NCBI GenBank assembly: GCA_036504055.1
Contig: DASXVU010000030.1
Span: 1-64,000, forward strand
Direction of reading: 5' to 3'
Source of the DNA: Methanomassiliicoccales archaeon
GTDB taxonomy: Archaea > Thermoplasmatota > Thermoplasmata > Methanomassiliicoccales > UBA472
Length of the DNA stretch: 64,000 bases
Numbering within the stretch: the stretch's first letter is position 1; each line of letters begins with the position of its first letter. Shown piece after piece: positions 45,191 to 54,443 of the stretch. Made by a program: the position numbers and the translations under genes. The notes below the pieces were generated by a model. That model was given only the letters and a program-made list of their open reading frames with translations. It searched no databases and was not told where the DNA came from.

Positions 45191-46825
45191 ATGATCTATG
45201 ACAAAGAACAGATCGAAATGCAGGGCCGGATGAAGATCGCCTTGGATATCCTCGAGAGCTGTGAGGAATTCGTTTCGATCATCCCTGAGGTACGAACAAA
45301 CCTGGTGTACACGAGGGAAAAGCCGCGGGACCGATCCGATGTCCTGGCGGTCACTGGAAGAATAACGGCTGTCGGAGGAAGACCGTACGCCTCCGGAAAA
45401 GCGTCTTTCGGGGCGTCAAGTCACATGGCCAGGTTTCTAATAGCGGTGCATGAGAAATTCCCCCAAGTCAGGGCTGGCATCAACTTCGCGAACGACAAGG
45501 ACTTGGTCCCCTTCCTGGAATCCTACGCCAAAAAGAAAGGATGGATACTGTGCGCCATTGATCGATCGCACGAACCCCAGGAGATCGTGGATATCGAGGG
45601 CATGTCCGTGCCTTGGAAGGCCAAGGAGGTTCTGAGGATATGCGGGGACAGACTGCCCAAATTGGCATATGAGAACGGAGCCGTCGGAAAGGAACCGGTA
45701 ACAGCCTTGCTCGGAGAGGACCCGATCGAAGTGGTAGAGCAGGTCTGCGAACTGGCCAGGGAATATGCCAAGCAAAGGAATCCTGTCGCGGAGGTCAAGG
45801 TGGGCAAGCTCACTCCAGAGGCCCTCGAACGGCTCATACTTCCTCACGTTGGAATGATCAACAGCTCCGTCATAGTTCCGCCCAAGGCCGGCGTCGATTC
45901 GGGAGTCATAGACATCGGGAACGGAAACGTGCTGGTGATAGCCGAGGACCCGATCTTCACCTTGCCTGGTCTGCCTCTGTCATTCTTCGGCTGGGCAACG
46001 GTGCAAATTGGGGCCAGCGATGTAGCGGTCATGGGCGTCAAGCCCCAATTCATGACCTACACACTATTGCTGCCACCCACGGCAGGCGACCGGGACGTGA
46101 CCGAGATCGTAAGCTCAGTTGATAAGGCAGCCAAGGAGCTCGGCATATCCATAGTTGGCGGGCATACGGCATACTATCCTGGCATCACCTCACCTCTGGT
46201 CGGCGGAGTGACGGTGTTCTCAATAGCCAAGAAGGAAGAGCTCATCACCCCGATGGGAGCGAAGCCGGGCGACGATGTCATCCTGACCAAGGGACCGGGC
46301 ATTGAGGCCGTGGGTGCGCTCGCGATCCTGATGAGGGAAAAGCTTAGACCGGCCATCGGAAATGAGCTGCTGGCAAAGGCGGAAGCACTGGCCTATCGAA
46401 TGACGGTTGTGGAGGACGCCGAAATAGCCAGGGGCAAAGGGGGCGTGACCAGCATGCATGACGCCACAGAAGGAGGGGTCATGGGAGGGCTATTCGAAGT
46501 GGCCAAGGCGAGCGATGTGGGTATGAGGTTGGATGAACGTCTCATGGTATATCCGCCCGAGGTCAGGGCGGTCTGTGAACATCTGGGCATCGATCCCTTG
46601 AAGGTTATCTCGGAAGGTTCGCTCATCATCACCTGCAAGCCCGACAGTTCAGAGAAGATCCTGACCGGCCTAAGGGAACGATCGATAGACGCTTCGGTGA
46701 TCGGTAAGGTGACCGGAAGGAAGGAGGAACGCCTGATCACCAGAATGGACGGCACGGACGAGAACCTGGCCGTACCCGCGGTGGACGAGTTCTGGCCTAT
46801 GTTCTTCAAAGCCCTTCAGGGATAG
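45191..46825 (+). CDS. ThiN domain fused to an AIR-synthase-related (HypE/ThiL-like) domain
   Basis: 544 residues. The first about 190 match ThiN, the archaeal thiamine-phosphate synthase domain (SDVLAVTGRITAVGGRPYASGKASFGASSHMARFLIAVHEK and GINFANDKDLVPF). The rest is an AIRS/HypE-type ATP-binding enzyme (GWATVQIGASDVAVMGVKPQFMTYTLLLP and SIVGGHTAYYPGITSPLVGG). Together they suggest a two-step enzyme for a thiamine or related phosphate, but no partner is near. ThiN is more often fused to ThiD or a helix-turn-helix. Leaderless start supported by the TATA box about 30 bp upstream. Confidence 0.78.
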   Translation: MIYDKEQIEMQGRMKIALDILESCEEFVSIIPEVRTNLVYTREKPRDRSDVLAVTGRITAVGGRPYASGKASFGASSHMARFLIAVHEKFPQVRAGINFANDKDLVPFLESYAKKKGWILCAIDRSHEPQEIVDIEGMSVPWKAKEVLRICGDRLPKLAYENGAVGKEPVTALLGEDPIEVVEQVCELAREYAKQRNPVAEVKVGKLTPEALERLILPHVGMINSSVIVPPKAGVDSGVIDIGNGNVLVIAEDPIFTLPGLPLSFFGWATVQIGASDVAVMGVKPQFMTYTLLLPPTAGDRDVTEIVSSVDKAAKELGISIVGGHTAYYPGITSPLVGGVTVFSIAKKEELITPMGAKPGDDVILTKGPGIEAVGALAILMREKLRPAIGNELLAKAEALAYRMTVVEDAEIARGKGGVTSMHDATEGGVMGGLFEVAKASDVGMRLDERLMVYPPEVRAVCEHLGIDPLKVISEGSLIITCKPDSSEKILTGLRERSIDASVIGKVTGRKEERLITRMDGTDENLAVPAVDEFWPMFFKALQG

Positions 46826-46862
46826 TGCTGCTGGATCTCACCGATGATACGGTTTGCCCGGC

Positions 46863-47261
46863 CTACTGACGAGTACTATCCCTGAACTCGGCCAGCACCC
46901 GGTAGGCCACGGCTTGGCTGGAGGTCATCGCCATCATCGCCCCGACCATGACCGCATCGAACATCTCGTCCTCGCTCGCTCCATACTTCGAGGCCTGCTT
47001 GAAGTGGACCATCAAACAATGTTCTGCACCCAGCGCCGACCCCGCCGCGATAGATGCCAGCTCCATTGTCTTCTGGTCCATGAACTTCGGTTTGAACAGG
47101 ATAGCGCTGGAGAGTTCGGAATAAGGGATGAACATGTCTGGGCGGCTGGAAAGCACCTCCGATACCACCGGGATCTGCCCGTAGACCTTCCTGACCCGGT
47201 CCAGGACCCTCTGAACGCGCTCTTCGCTATAGCGGTCACCCTCGGGATTGCCCTCTGCCAT
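46863..47261 (-). CDS. AhpD-like carboxymuconolactone decarboxylase family protein
   Basis: 132 residues, all helical, with DQKTMELASIAAGSALGAEHCLMVHFKQASKYGASEDEMFDAVMVG, the CMD/AhpD core. The usual Cys-x-x-Cys pair is reduced to Cys-x-x-x-His (EHCLMVH), so a peroxidase role is uncertain. Function in the archaeon unknown. Confidence 0.82.
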   Translation of the reverse strand: MAEGNPEGDRYSEERVQRVLDRVRKVYGQIPVVSEVLSSRPDMFIPYSELSSAILFKPKFMDQKTMELASIAAGSALGAEHCLMVHFKQASKYGASEDEMFDAVMVGAMMAMTSSQAVAYRVLAEFRDSTRQ

Positions 47262-47329
47262 GGTGGCCCGAAGGCGGTGCGATGGAATAATCCTTTCACT
47301 CCGTTACGGCAACGGTCATCTACGTGGGC

Positions 47330-48316
47330 TTAGGCACCGTCCGAATTCCTTTCGATTATCCTGAGGTACAAGAAGGTGGCCCATCTGGAGGGAGCCTTCT
47401 TCTGACCGAACTCCCAATCCCGGTAATCCTGCCATATCGACTCGGGTGTCAGTCTTCCCTGGTGGTCCGCCTTGGATGTCAATACCGACATCATGTCAGC
47501 ATATCGGAGATCGGAACGGACTCCACTGAACCGGCTGAGCACATCAGCGACGTGAAGTATGTCGTACCAGACCAGGGGTGCCTTCACCTTGCGGAAATCG
47601 GTTCCCATATAGAACTGGTATGGATGCCTCTCCCGGGAGTCCTTCCACAGGTCCAGCAGGCACTCCGTTCCAAACTTCGCCGCGTCGCTGGAGGCCAGGC
47701 CGGGGAATTCGGACATGACCCTCAACGATATCAGGGTGGCATATGGGCATGGGTCTTCCTTCCTGCCCGGTCCACGGAATTTACCGATCTCTTTGGACCC
47801 TTTGCACCGCCATCCTTTCTCGGATGACAGGGCCGCGATGTTCAGGGCGGCACGGACGACCCGGGGATCCTCGGCCAGGCCCATTTGGGCTAACGAGCTG
47901 ACTATCATCGGTGCGTCGCAGATGACCCAAGCCATCTCTTCGACGCCGGAGCCGCCAAAGTGCTTGGGGATGACCATCGGCACCCGGAACTGCCCTTCCT
48001 CCGAGATGTTCGCCATCAAACGGTCGATCGCGACCCTCACCTCAAGGTCACCGGCCTTCAGCCCTACATCGGACAGGAACTCCAGGATATGGATGGGATG
48101 CGATGGTGACCGGTGGCTGTTGAGAGGACGCCAAGGAGCCGCAACGATCGACACCAGTGACCTGATCTTCGGATCGGAGAGCATGGCGGTCCGGGCGGCC
48201 ACGACCTCGTGATCGGACCGGTCTAGATGAAGGAGATCGAGCATCGTCCGGTACCTCACGTACGGTGGCCCTCCCATCAGCCATTCGATCGTTCCTTTCC
48301 CGATCCTTTGCGTCAT
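47330..48316 (-). CDS. Helical-repeat protein of unknown function (prenyltransferase-like toroid)
   Basis: 328 residues. Opening GKGTIEWLMGGPPYVRYRTMLDLLHLD and C-terminal APSRWATFLYLRIIER are seen in some bacterial/archaeal proteins resembling squalene-cyclase or prenyltransferase alpha/alpha repeats. No catalytic Asp-rich motif is visible. GLASSDAAKFGTECLLDLWKDS and similar helices repeat. Function unknown. Confidence 0.55.
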   Translation of the reverse strand: MTQRIGKGTIEWLMGGPPYVRYRTMLDLLHLDRSDHEVVAARTAMLSDPKIRSLVSIVAAPWRPLNSHRSPSHPIHILEFLSDVGLKAGDLEVRVAIDRLMANISEEGQFRVPMVIPKHFGGSGVEEMAWVICDAPMIVSSLAQMGLAEDPRVVRAALNIAALSSEKGWRCKGSKEIGKFRGPGRKEDPCPYATLISLRVMSEFPGLASSDAAKFGTECLLDLWKDSRERHPYQFYMGTDFRKVKAPLVWYDILHVADVLSRFSGVRSDLRYADMMSVLTSKADHQGRLTPESIWQDYRDWEFGQKKAPSRWATFLYLRIIERNSDGA

Positions 48317-48334
48317 GCATACCCAGCAAGTTCT

Positions 48335-49306
48335 TCAGAACACGTGCAGGTCGTCCTTGTCATGGTGCAGCTGCATCTCTTCCTGCTTGAATATCGCGCA
48401 CACCGGTTCCTCGATCTCGTGCCCGTAGTTCCGGTACCATTTATCGCATAGCCAGCGCTGCAGCGTCTTGATGTCGTCGTCGCCCATGTGACGGAAGCGG
48501 CCCTGCAGTTTCAGGTATTCGGTCACCGGAAGCATCTGTTTCGGCTTGTAGGTGGTGCGCGACTCGCCCTCTTCATACTCGAACAGCGTCCACATGCCCG
48601 TTTCCACCGCGAGCTTGGCGATCTCCATGCTCATGGCCGATTCATACTTCCACCCAGGGACGCAGGGGGTAAGTATGTGCAGGAATCGGAACCCGGACAT
48701 GCGTTTCGCCTTGTCCACCTTCCTAACGAAATCGTTGAAGTGGGCGATCGAAAGCGTTGCCGCATAGGGTGGGTCGTGCGCCTCCACGATCTTCATCAGG
48801 TCCTTCTTGAAGGTCCTCTTTCCCTGTACCTTGCTGCCGACCGGCGAGGTCGTGGTCCAGGCACCGAACGGGGTGGATGAGGAGCGCTGTATCCCGGTGT
48901 TCATGAACGCCTCGTTGTCCACGCAGACGTACACGATGTCCTCGTTCCGGTCCAGGGCGCTGGAGAGGGCCTGTAGCCCGATGTCGAACGTACCACCGTC
49001 TCCGGCTATGCCCACCACCAACGATTTCTTTCCCCGGCGTCGGTATGCCGCCCTGATCCCGGTGGTGACCGCTCCGGTGTTCTCGAACGCGGTGAAGAAG
49101 TAGGGTGTCCGGAAGGATGAGGTCGGATATTGGGCGCTGAACACGACCGCACAGCTGGCCGGGACATAGACGGTGGCGTCCGGTCCGAGGATGCGCATCA
49201 CGTTCTTGATGGCTATGGCCACGCCACAGCCGGGGCAGGCGCCATGGCCGCTCATGAAGAACTCGTTCCGCTTGATGTCCTTGAGACCGTGCATCTCCTC
49301 CATCAC
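48335..49306 (-). CDS. porB: 2-oxoacid (pyruvate) ferredoxin oxidoreductase beta subunit
   Basis: 323 residues, TPP-binding. GHGACPGCGVAIAIKNVM holds cluster-ligand cysteines; GIAGDGGTFDIGLQALSSALDRNEDIVYVCVDNEAFMNTG is the TPP motif (GDG...N). The downstream IQRSSSTPFGAWTT is typical of pyruvate enzymes. It overlaps porA by 4 bases. Pyruvate is the most likely substrate. Confidence 0.92.
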   Translation of the reverse strand: MMEEMHGLKDIKRNEFFMSGHGACPGCGVAIAIKNVMRILGPDATVYVPASCAVVFSAQYPTSSFRTPYFFTAFENTGAVTTGIRAAYRRRGKKSLVVGIAGDGGTFDIGLQALSSALDRNEDIVYVCVDNEAFMNTGIQRSSSTPFGAWTTTSPVGSKVQGKRTFKKDLMKIVEAHDPPYAATLSIAHFNDFVRKVDKAKRMSGFRFLHILTPCVPGWKYESAMSMEIAKLAVETGMWTLFEYEEGESRTTYKPKQMLPVTEYLKLQGRFRHMGDDDIKTLQRWLCDKWYRNYGHEIEEPVCAIFKQEEMQLHHDKDDLHVF

Positions 49307-50475
49307 ATGTCACCCCTCAGATCATGCCAGTAAACATCGCGTTCGGGCGTCTTCTCCATGCTGTCCTCGACCACCTGGAACACTTTGGAGAGGATCTCCG
49401 GCGTGAGGTCCCGTCCTCCCAGTCCGGCGATATGGTCGGTGACCGGCAGAACGCTCCCGTATAGGGCGTTCCTCACCTCGGTGAATACCGGTCCATATGA
49501 GTTGAATGAAACGGAACGGTCGAACACCCCCAATGCCTTGAGACCGGACACCGCCTCGATAAGCTCCCCCTTAGGGAATGGCCTCATGAAGCGAATCCGG
49601 ATCAGACCCGCCTTCTTACCCTCCGCCCTCAGCCGGTCCACGACCAGGCGGGACGTTGTGGCGGCGGTGCCGATCGCCACGATGGCATATTCCGCCCCAT
49701 CCATCCGGTACAGGTCCAGCAGATCGCCATAGGAACGGCCGAAGCGTTTACTGAAATCGATATCGATCTCTTTGATAGCAATCTTTGCCGAATCGATCGC
49801 CCGGTCCAGCTGGTACCTCATCTCCGTGGCGTACTCCGGCGGGCAGATAGGGTTCATAACGATCGGATCGTCCGGATCCAGTACGTTCACCGGGACATAT
49901 TTCGGCAGGAAACCGTCCACAGCCGCCTGATCGGGTATGTCGACGCGCTCCACGGTGTGCGAAAGCACGAAACCGTCCAGGCATATCATCACCGGCAGCA
50001 TGACCCGGTGGTCCTCGGCCAGGCGGAACGCCTGCAGGGTCATGTCCAGTGCTTCCTGGTTATTCTCAACGTAGCACTGCAGCCAGCCCGATTCCCTCTC
50101 CGGCATCGAGTCATTGTGCTCCAGCCATATACCGGCCGCGGCGCCGAGGGAACGATTCGCGTTGGCCATGACCACTGGCAGCCGGATCTGAGGTGCGGCG
50201 TAAAGCATCTCATGCATCAACGCCAGTCCCTGCGATGCTGTGGCGGTGAACGTCCTTACGCCCCCGGCACTGGCCCCGACCGCCACGCTCATGACGCTGT
50301 GCTCGCTCTCCACCGGGATGAAATCGGCGTCCATCTCACCGTTGTTGACGAACTCGGCGATCTGTTCCACGATCAGTGTCTGCGGGGTGATAGGGAACGC
50401 CGGAACGACCTCCACCCTTGCCAGCCTGGCACCCCACGCCACAGCGTGATCGCCGCTGATGACCTTGACTACCAT
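49303..50475 (-). CDS. porA: 2-oxoacid (pyruvate) ferredoxin oxidoreductase alpha subunit
   Basis: 390 residues. AVAWGARLARVEVVPAFPITPQTLIVEQIAEF and TFTATASQGLALMHEMLYAAPQIRLPVVMANANRSLG are PorA signatures. The enzyme interconverts pyruvate and acetyl-CoA plus CO2 using ferredoxin. Middle gene of porGD-porA-porB. Confidence 0.94.
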   Translation of the reverse strand: MVVKVISGDHAVAWGARLARVEVVPAFPITPQTLIVEQIAEFVNNGEMDADFIPVESEHSVMSVAVGASAGGVRTFTATASQGLALMHEMLYAAPQIRLPVVMANANRSLGAAAGIWLEHNDSMPERESGWLQCYVENNQEALDMTLQAFRLAEDHRVMLPVMICLDGFVLSHTVERVDIPDQAAVDGFLPKYVPVNVLDPDDPIVMNPICPPEYATEMRYQLDRAIDSAKIAIKEIDIDFSKRFGRSYGDLLDLYRMDGAEYAIVAIGTAATTSRLVVDRLRAEGKKAGLIRIRFMRPFPKGELIEAVSGLKALGVFDRSVSFNSYGPVFTEVRNALYGSVLPVTDHIAGLGGRDLTPEILSKVFQVVEDSMEKTPERDVYWHDLRGDM

Positions 50476-51371
50476 TCCTTAACCCCCTTGACCATCTCGA
50501 TGGCGTTCACCGGACATACCTGGGCGCATATGCCGCAGCCTTTGCAGTACCGGAAATCCCACTTCTCATAATCATCCTCGAGGCGATGTATGCATCCTTC
50601 CGGACAGCTGAACCAGCAGCGAAGGCAGCGGATACACTTCTCTTTCAGATAGTGGGGCGAGCTTGTCCTCCAGGTCCCGGTCATGTTCTGCCAGGAACTG
50701 CCCGGGCCGACATTGACCTTGCCGTATGACCCAGAAGGAAGCGTGACGCCTATCGGTATGTCCTGCCAGTTCGGCATCCACATCTCCCGGTGGGCGATCT
50801 CGCGGTTGCCCTTGCAGGTGCCCACCTTGGTCCGGTCGAACGATGCCTGGGCTGCGGCGGCATTTATCTCGGCGGCCGCAGGACCGAGCCTCTCCCCGAA
50901 CCGGTCCGCTATCGCTGCCTTGATCGACCTCAGGGAGACCAGGTCCTGGACCTTGGCCATGGAGCCCAGGATGGATGTGTTAACGATGGGGGCCTTGATG
51001 TGCTCCAGGGCAACGGCGGTAGCATCGACCGTGGCGCAACGGACGGAAACGCCCAGATCGACCTCCTCCGGCCCTTTCCGGGTATTGACAACGGCGGAAC
51101 CCTCCGGCTTCAACCCATCTCCCACTGGGTCAATGTCGAGCAAGGACTCGTCCAGTATGACCAACATGTCCGGCCGGTATATCTGGGACTTGATCCGGAT
51201 CTTCTGGTCGTCGATCCGTGCGAATGCCCTCACCGGTGCCCCGCGTCTTTCCGCGCCAAAGAACGGGAACGCCTGGGCCTCAAGGCCCTCGATGACCGCT
51301 GCCTCGGCGAATGCCTGAGCCGCCATGACCGCTCCCTGACCGCCGCGACCGTGAAAACGAACCTCGAACAT
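50469..51371 (-). CDS. Pyruvate ferredoxin oxidoreductase gamma-delta fusion
   Basis: 300 residues from the ATG at 51371. The gamma domain (about 1-180; FEVRFHGRGGQGAVMAAQAFAEAA) continues into a delta domain with two 4Fe-4S motifs (CIRCLRCWFSCPEGCI and CKGCGICAQVCPVNA). The subunits are separate (PorG and PorD) in many methanogens, so this is a fusion. A TATA-like GATTATATACTTA near 51403-51412 precedes it. Begins the por operon. Confidence 0.9.
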   Translation of the reverse strand: MFEVRFHGRGGQGAVMAAQAFAEAAVIEGLEAQAFPFFGAERRGAPVRAFARIDDQKIRIKSQIYRPDMLVILDESLLDIDPVGDGLKPEGSAVVNTRKGPEEVDLGVSVRCATVDATAVALEHIKAPIVNTSILGSMAKVQDLVSLRSIKAAIADRFGERLGPAAAEINAAAAQASFDRTKVGTCKGNREIAHREMWMPNWQDIPIGVTLPSGSYGKVNVGPGSSWQNMTGTWRTSSPHYLKEKCIRCLRCWFSCPEGCIHRLEDDYEKWDFRYCKGCGICAQVCPVNAIEMVKGVKEW

Positions 51372-51492
51372 GGTACAACACTGGGTTGACAATTGGTCAT
51401 GTAAGTATATAATCATGCACTGGCTGGTTTGACCAGGCGAAATGTCGGGTAATTCACAACGTTGAAATATGCACGGCTCCGAAGACTAACAG

Positions 51493-51921
51493 ATGGTCGA
51501 TCATGAAAAGGTAAGCCTGGAGATCTCGAGGGAGACCCGGGACAGGCTCCTTGCGGTCATGAAGACGCTCCACACCACAGACATGGAGACGTTCCTGAAC
51601 GACCTGCTGGAGGGCATCGAGACTCATGGCAGGAGGCACCGGGTCCAGTCCTACGAGGTAGTGGAAAGGCTGTTCACAGCGACCTGTCCGATCAAGGAAC
51701 ATAAGATAATACAAGGGGAAGGGGAGCGCTGCGAGTACTGCGGAGAGATCCTCCTGGATCAAGGCAAGACGATCTGCACATATTGCGGTTCCCGGGAGAT
51801 CCATTTCATGGCCAGCTGCCCCCGGCATAAAAGCGGGGTGAACGTGGTCGACTGTTCGAAATGCGAGAGCGGTGTGGTTGACCCAGGTAAGAAGGCGGTC
51901 ACCTGCCGATTCCTGGGATGA
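51493..51921 (+). CDS. Multi zinc-knuckle protein with ribbon-helix-helix-like start
   Basis: 142 residues. The first about 50 (KVSLEISRETRDRLLAVMKTLHTTDMETFLNDLL) look like a ribbon-helix-helix DNA-binding segment. Cysteine pairs CEYCG, CTYCG and CSKCE give about three zinc knuckles. Probably a DNA- or RNA-binding regulator. A TATA-like TTGAAATATGC 25 bp upstream gives a leaderless start. Confidence 0.6.
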   Translation: MVDHEKVSLEISRETRDRLLAVMKTLHTTDMETFLNDLLEGIETHGRRHRVQSYEVVERLFTATCPIKEHKIIQGEGERCEYCGEILLDQGKTICTYCGSREIHFMASCPRHKSGVNVVDCSKCESGVVDPGKKAVTCRFLG

Positions 51922-51974
51922 ACGAGATTACCCTCGATCTGAATAATATCTTACTAGCCCAATAAGTTGAGTAT

Positions 51975-51990
51975 TAATGGAGATCCATTA
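51975..51990. promoter_or_regulatory. 16-bp palindrome in the AT-rich region
   Basis: TAATGGA-GA-TCCATTA, arms of 7 bp with a 2-bp centre, in the gap between the zinc-knuckle gene and a secreted-protein gene. It has the same N2-centred layout as the nifH palindrome. The rest of the 51922-52233 gap is AT-rich with no ORF. Confidence 0.4.
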
Positions 51991-52130
51991 TTTGCATGAC
52001 TCTTATAGCCCCTCCATTATTGTATTTTAAACAGGCTTATTTCGTTTTTTGTTTATAACATTTGAGTCGTTTTATATATATTATTGTTACATTTAGAAAG
52101 TGATTGCACAATATATACATAGTATTGGGT

Positions 52131-52147
52131 CCCATAATATTTATGGG
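52131..52147 (+). promoter_or_regulatory. Palindrome over the promoter of the 52234 gene
   Basis: CCCATAA-TAT-TTATGGG, perfect 7-bp arms with a 3-base centre. It covers the TATA-like ATAATATTTAT and so is placed to control TBP binding. A small hairpin CCCC-GAA-GGGG (52217-52227) lies directly before the start ATG and could affect translation. Confidence 0.45.
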
Positions 52148-52233
52148 GAAGCTGAGAGAAATGGTAATGGTCGATAATAAATACTACTGAATTAAGGCCT
52201 TTCATTTTTAATTAGCCCCCGAAGGGGAAGAGT

Positions 52234-52968
52234 ATGGAGAAGAAAATCTCGATAAGTAAATCATTATTTGGAATGTTTGCTGTGGGAATTGTGGTGCTGA
52301 TGATATTAGCACCATCAGTCGAGGCGATATCCAACACATATACACCATCATATGGAAGATATGGAGCTACAGGGTATGGCGATTCATGGAAGAACGGCTA
52401 TTGGTCTGGCCATTTTGATGATTGCAGCCCTTACTTCAATATCGATACTGGAAATGGAGGATTGAAGTTTGATGCTATTGATTTCACACCATCACCTAAT
52501 AATAATATCGTTGGGGAATTCAAGGAATATTTTGGTATGAACATCAATCATTCCCCGCGATCCTCCTCATATTGTCGCGTTGATTTCAATTGGCATACAA
52601 TATTCGCTATGCAGGGTTCTATCAATGGATATACGGTTCCTTTGTGCAATCTTTACATGGAAGTATATGCAACCGCTAGAGTATGGGATATTACCGGGGG
52701 ATTCTGGGCCTGCAATGAAGTATGGTTGACAGTATTCAGCCATAACCAAAATGGTGTAAGCAGTTGGTATTCTGGACAGGACATTACCTTCTCAGTATCA
52801 TGCTATGCATCGATGCAAGTGGGTCATGTTTATCGGTTAGTGACTAGCGTAGGGGGCTATTGTACGGGTTTTATACCGTCCTGGACTGATAACCAATTGG
52901 ATTTTTATCTAGATATCAATAGCCAGCCAAACATGGCCCATTTGAACTATGTGAAGGTGACATATTGA
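52234..52968 (+). CDS. Secreted protein, low GC, unknown
   Basis: 244 residues with a signal peptide (MFAVGIVVLMILAPSVEA, cleaved near residue 30). The mature part is rich in Tyr, Ser, Asn and Trp with a few Cys (for example DDCSPYF, SYCRVDF), and has no membrane helix at the end, so it is probably secreted or surface-bound. Family not recognised. AT content is well above the neighbouring genes, which hints at recent acquisition. Followed by a strong hairpin terminator. Confidence 0.65.
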   Translation: MEKKISISKSLFGMFAVGIVVLMILAPSVEAISNTYTPSYGRYGATGYGDSWKNGYWSGHFDDCSPYFNIDTGNGGLKFDAIDFTPSPNNNIVGEFKEYFGMNINHSPRSSSYCRVDFNWHTIFAMQGSINGYTVPLCNLYMEVYATARVWDITGGFWACNEVWLTVFSHNQNGVSSWYSGQDITFSVSCYASMQVGHVYRLVTSVGGYCTGFIPSWTDNQLDFYLDINSQPNMAHLNYVKVTY

Positions 52969-53002
52969 ATTAGATCTAGAATATGGATAGTACCTTCGTA
53001 AG

Positions 53003-53032
53003 ATCCGGATCTAATTTAGATCCGGATTTTTT
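53003..53032 (+). terminator. Hairpin terminator after the secreted-protein gene
   Basis: ATCCGGATCTAA (53003-53014) and TTAGATCCGGAT (53016-53027) form a long perfect stem, followed by TTTTTCC. The loop would be a few bases after fraying. It is the strongest terminator in the window. Confidence 0.75.
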
Positions 53033-53438
53033 CCATTTTTCCTTCTTATTGTTAATAAAAATTTGAAAGATAATTGAGCCAATCAATTTAATACTCATTA
53101 ATAATGATTAATACCCCCATCTAACCTTTACCAAAGTATTTGATACAACTCACGATTTTCTTAAATCCAAATTTCTCGACTGATTTCTTATGGCAACACT
53201 ATCTTACACGGGCTGGACCTCCACCTTTTTCCTGCGACATGAGAACGCTAAAAAAGATTGAGGCAGGTCCGTGACAATGGGCCAAGTGGCCATACTGCGA
53301 CTCTGAACGCGAATAGAAGCTTGTCCGACCAAATCTCAATCAAAATCATACTCGGCGGAGGGGTGAAGAAATAAAAAATAGGTGTCGAGGGAATCCTTAC
53401 TCGCGAATGACCCCGTCAACATAGAAGAGGAAGAAAAT
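53033..53438. other. Gene-free AT-rich gap
   Basis: About 400 bases between the terminator of the secreted-protein gene and the end of ilvE. Only AT-rich sequence with TTAATAATGATTAAT-type repeats near 53095-53112 and one 23-codon ATG frame at 53190. I see no feature I can support. Confidence 0.5.
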
Positions 53439-53459
53439 AATGGCCACCTTTCTGGCGGC
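53430..53459 (-). terminator. Terminator after ilvE
   Basis: On the minus strand GCCGCC-AGAAA-GGTGGC (about 53443-53459, one G-U pair) is followed by CATTATTTTCTTCC, a hairpin with a T-rich tail just after the ilvE stop. Confidence 0.5.
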
Positions 53460-53466
53460 TCCTTTC

Positions 53467-54393
53467 TTACTGGACATAGTCCAGCCAAGATTCGTACATC
53501 GGGTCCTTCCCGCTCACCGCGGCGCTGAAGGCCTGCTGCAGCTGCTTGGTGATCGGTCCGGCCTTGCCCGTTCCGATCGAGATGTCGTCGATGTAGCTGA
53601 TCGGGGTGATCTCCGCCGCCGTGCCGGTCATGAAGACCTCATCGGCCAGATACAGCTCGGACCGGGTCATCGACTTCTCGATGATATCATAGCCCAGGTT
53701 CTTGGCTATGGTGGAGACCGAGTCCCGGGTTATGCCCTCCAGAATCCCTGCCGACAACGGCGGGGTGTACAGCACACCCTTCTTGACCATGAAGATGTTC
53801 TCCCCGGTCCCTTCGGCCACTTCCCCGTCGGCGTTGAGCATCAGTGCCTCATCGAATCCCCGGTGGACCGCCTCCAGCTTTGCAACCACCGAGTTGATGT
53901 AGTTACCGCAGATCTTGGCGTTGAGCATGGCGGACCGGTTACCAGGTTTCTCCCATGTCGACGTGATGATCTTGGCACCGGACTCAAGCTGCTCCTTGCC
54001 CATGTAGGCGCCCATGTGGGTGGCGACTATGGAGACCTTGGTCGGCATCTTGGTCGGGTTAAGTCCGATCTTACCCTCCGGGTTCGCCCCATAGTACGCC
54101 AACGGTCTGAGATAGTCATCCTCCGGGTTACTGGATCGGACGACCGCCTTGGACGCCTCAGATAGCTCATCCATCGTGAACGGGATGTTCAGCCAGATGA
54201 CCTTCGCGGAGTTGTAGAACCGGACCATGTGCTCCTGCAGACGGAATATCGCCTTTCCCTTGGGCGTGTTGTAGATACGGATGCCCTCGAACACACCGCC
54301 CCCGTAGTGCAAGCCATGGGTCAGGATATGCACGTTGGCATCCTCCCAGTTAACCAGCTTTCCATCCATCCAGATCTTTGATTTGTTTGTCAT
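53467..54393 (-). CDS. ilvE: Branched-chain amino-acid aminotransferase
   Basis: 308 residues, fold-type IV PLP transaminase. VHILTHGLHYGGGVFEGIRIY opens it; the PLP-binding Lys is in SAMLNAKICGNYINSVVAK; DEALMLNADGEVAEGTGENIFMVK is the signature stretch. It makes Val, Leu and Ile. GGAGGG lies 6 bases before the ATG. It ends an operon with ilvN, under the leader-peptide element upstream. Confidence 0.95.
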   Translation of the reverse strand: MTNKSKIWMDGKLVNWEDANVHILTHGLHYGGGVFEGIRIYNTPKGKAIFRLQEHMVRFYNSAKVIWLNIPFTMDELSEASKAVVRSSNPEDDYLRPLAYYGANPEGKIGLNPTKMPTKVSIVATHMGAYMGKEQLESGAKIITSTWEKPGNRSAMLNAKICGNYINSVVAKLEAVHRGFDEALMLNADGEVAEGTGENIFMVKKGVLYTPPLSAGILEGITRDSVSTIAKNLGYDIIEKSMTRSELYLADEVFMTGTAAEITPISYIDDISIGTGKAGPITKQLQQAFSAAVSGKDPMYESWLDYVQ

Positions 54394-54443
54394 TTTGAAC
54401 CCTCCTTTTGTGATACTTCTAATATTGTTTGATGGCGGTCACA

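Noticed and set aside
53190-53261. 23-codon ATG frame in the 53-kb gap
   Set aside because: A weak TATA-like stretch lies upstream, but the frame is too short and unremarkable to support.
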